DNA of 64,000 nt from contig CP108400.1 of assembly GCA_045039925.1 (NCBI GenBank), positions 5,518,001-5,582,000 of the forward strand, written 5' to 3'. The stretch is from Yinghuangia sp045039925 (GTDB lineage Bacteria; Actinomycetota; Actinomycetes; Streptomycetales; Streptomycetaceae). The notes under the pieces were generated by a model. The model ran no database searches and was not told the origin of the DNA. It was given only the letters and a program-made list of their open reading frames with translations. Shown piece by piece: positions 63,798 through 64,000 of the stretch (its first letter is position 1; the number at the start of each line of letters is the position of its first letter). A program made the translations under genes and the position numbers.

Positions 63798-64000
63798 CCG
63801 GACCTCCGGGCGGGGAGCAGCCGGGGCTCCCCGGTAGGCTGGGGGCGCCGAAGAGACGGGTCCGTACCGGCCCCGAGATCCAGCAGCAGGTCCTCGAGCG
63901 GCTGCCGACCCGCGGCTGACCTCCAGCTCCAGTACCAGCCGCCGACACCAGCAGCCAGCACCAGGGTCCAGGTCAAGCAGCCAGGTCCAGCATTCAGGTC
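63798..64000. other. Window end: repetitive non-coding sequence
   Basis: No gene is supported. From about 63880 the DNA consists of short repeated CAGCAG/CCAGGTCCAG-type motifs up to the window edge. No gene start is visible before the cut. Confidence 0.4.

Noticed and set aside
63590..63800. The DnaA-box cluster as the chromosomal origin itself
   Set aside because: dnaA and dnaN are not visible, and purine and lsr2 genes flank it; a non-origin cluster is the safer reading.

Overview
The window is very GC-rich, densely coded actinobacterial chromosome. Several features point to Streptomyces or a close relative in the Streptomycetaceae: a dnaK-grpE-dnaJ-hspR operon and a clpB gene, both preceded by HAIR (HspR) operators; Lsr2; a surface protein with an LAETG class E sortase signal; many GTG starts; and short intergenic hairpin terminators. 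No plasmid or phage genes are seen. The only mobile DNA is two copies of one 1002-bp insertion sequence.

Layout. (1) 0-8.1 kb: the 3' end of an aminoglycoside-phosphotransferase-like gene. Next comes a catabolic-looking cluster: a P450, an orphan peptide-type solute-binding lipoprotein, an amidohydrolase and an acyl-CoA synthetase on the minus strand. A second amidohydrolase and a TetR regulator are divergent from them, with two TAGAA-N5-TTCTA-type sites between. (2) 8.1-9.1 kb: IS copy 1, which clips the end of tetR. (3) 9.4-17.5 kb: tRNA-Gly(CCC), dcd, a phosphoribosyltransferase, a small prim-pol domain protein, a Yip1-type membrane protein, a membrane-bound Fe-S reductase and a membrane-anchored beta-propeller protein. 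(4) 17.6-29 kb: the heat-shock block dnaK-grpE-dnaJ-hspR, a giant helical unknown (1136 aa), a PPOX-fold protein and clpB. (5) 29-42 kb: a DHFR-like reductase, a divergent pair of citrate-synthase homologues (one with a DNA-binding HTH), a SigE-family ECF sigma factor with a membrane partner, a cupin, a DraRnl-type RNA ligase, a YbjN protein, an aminotransferase, DUF2617, a truncated spermidine-synthase membrane domain, an SRPBCC protein, IS copy 2 and pyrE. (6) 42-53.6 kb: the LAETG protein, DedA, a CoA-disulfide-reductase-like flavoenzyme, fba, a small lipoprotein, DUF3151, a lipid kinase, purA, a class III aminotransferase, a GntR regulator and an unknown. (7) 53.6-64 kb: an ECF sigma/anti-sigma-like pair, a small secreted protein, purD, a degenerate M48-like membrane protein, an N,N-dimethylformamidase-beta-like Tat protein, purC, two tRNA-Gly genes, lsr2 and a cluster of six DnaA boxes.

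How it works together. HspR, the last gene of the dnaK operon, should repress its own operon and clpB through three visible HAIR sites. Purine and pyrimidine synthesis (purA, purD, purC, pyrE, dcd) is scattered between housekeeping genes. The catabolic cluster looks like oxidation, CoA-activation and amidohydrolase steps on an organic acid under TetR control.

No wholly new multi-gene system (for example a defence island) could be demonstrated. The most notable observations are the non-origin DnaA-box cluster beside lsr2, an array of eight 15-bp units that repeats an in-frame stop codon, the HTH-citrate synthase facing a perfect palindrome and a second citrate synthase with Glu in place of the catalytic Asp, the IS copies at tetR and pyrE, a tRNA-Gly(UCC) with an inserted base in its T-stem, and paired operator-like repeats upstream of DUF2617. 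Start codons were chosen from visible ribosome binding sites and family lengths.
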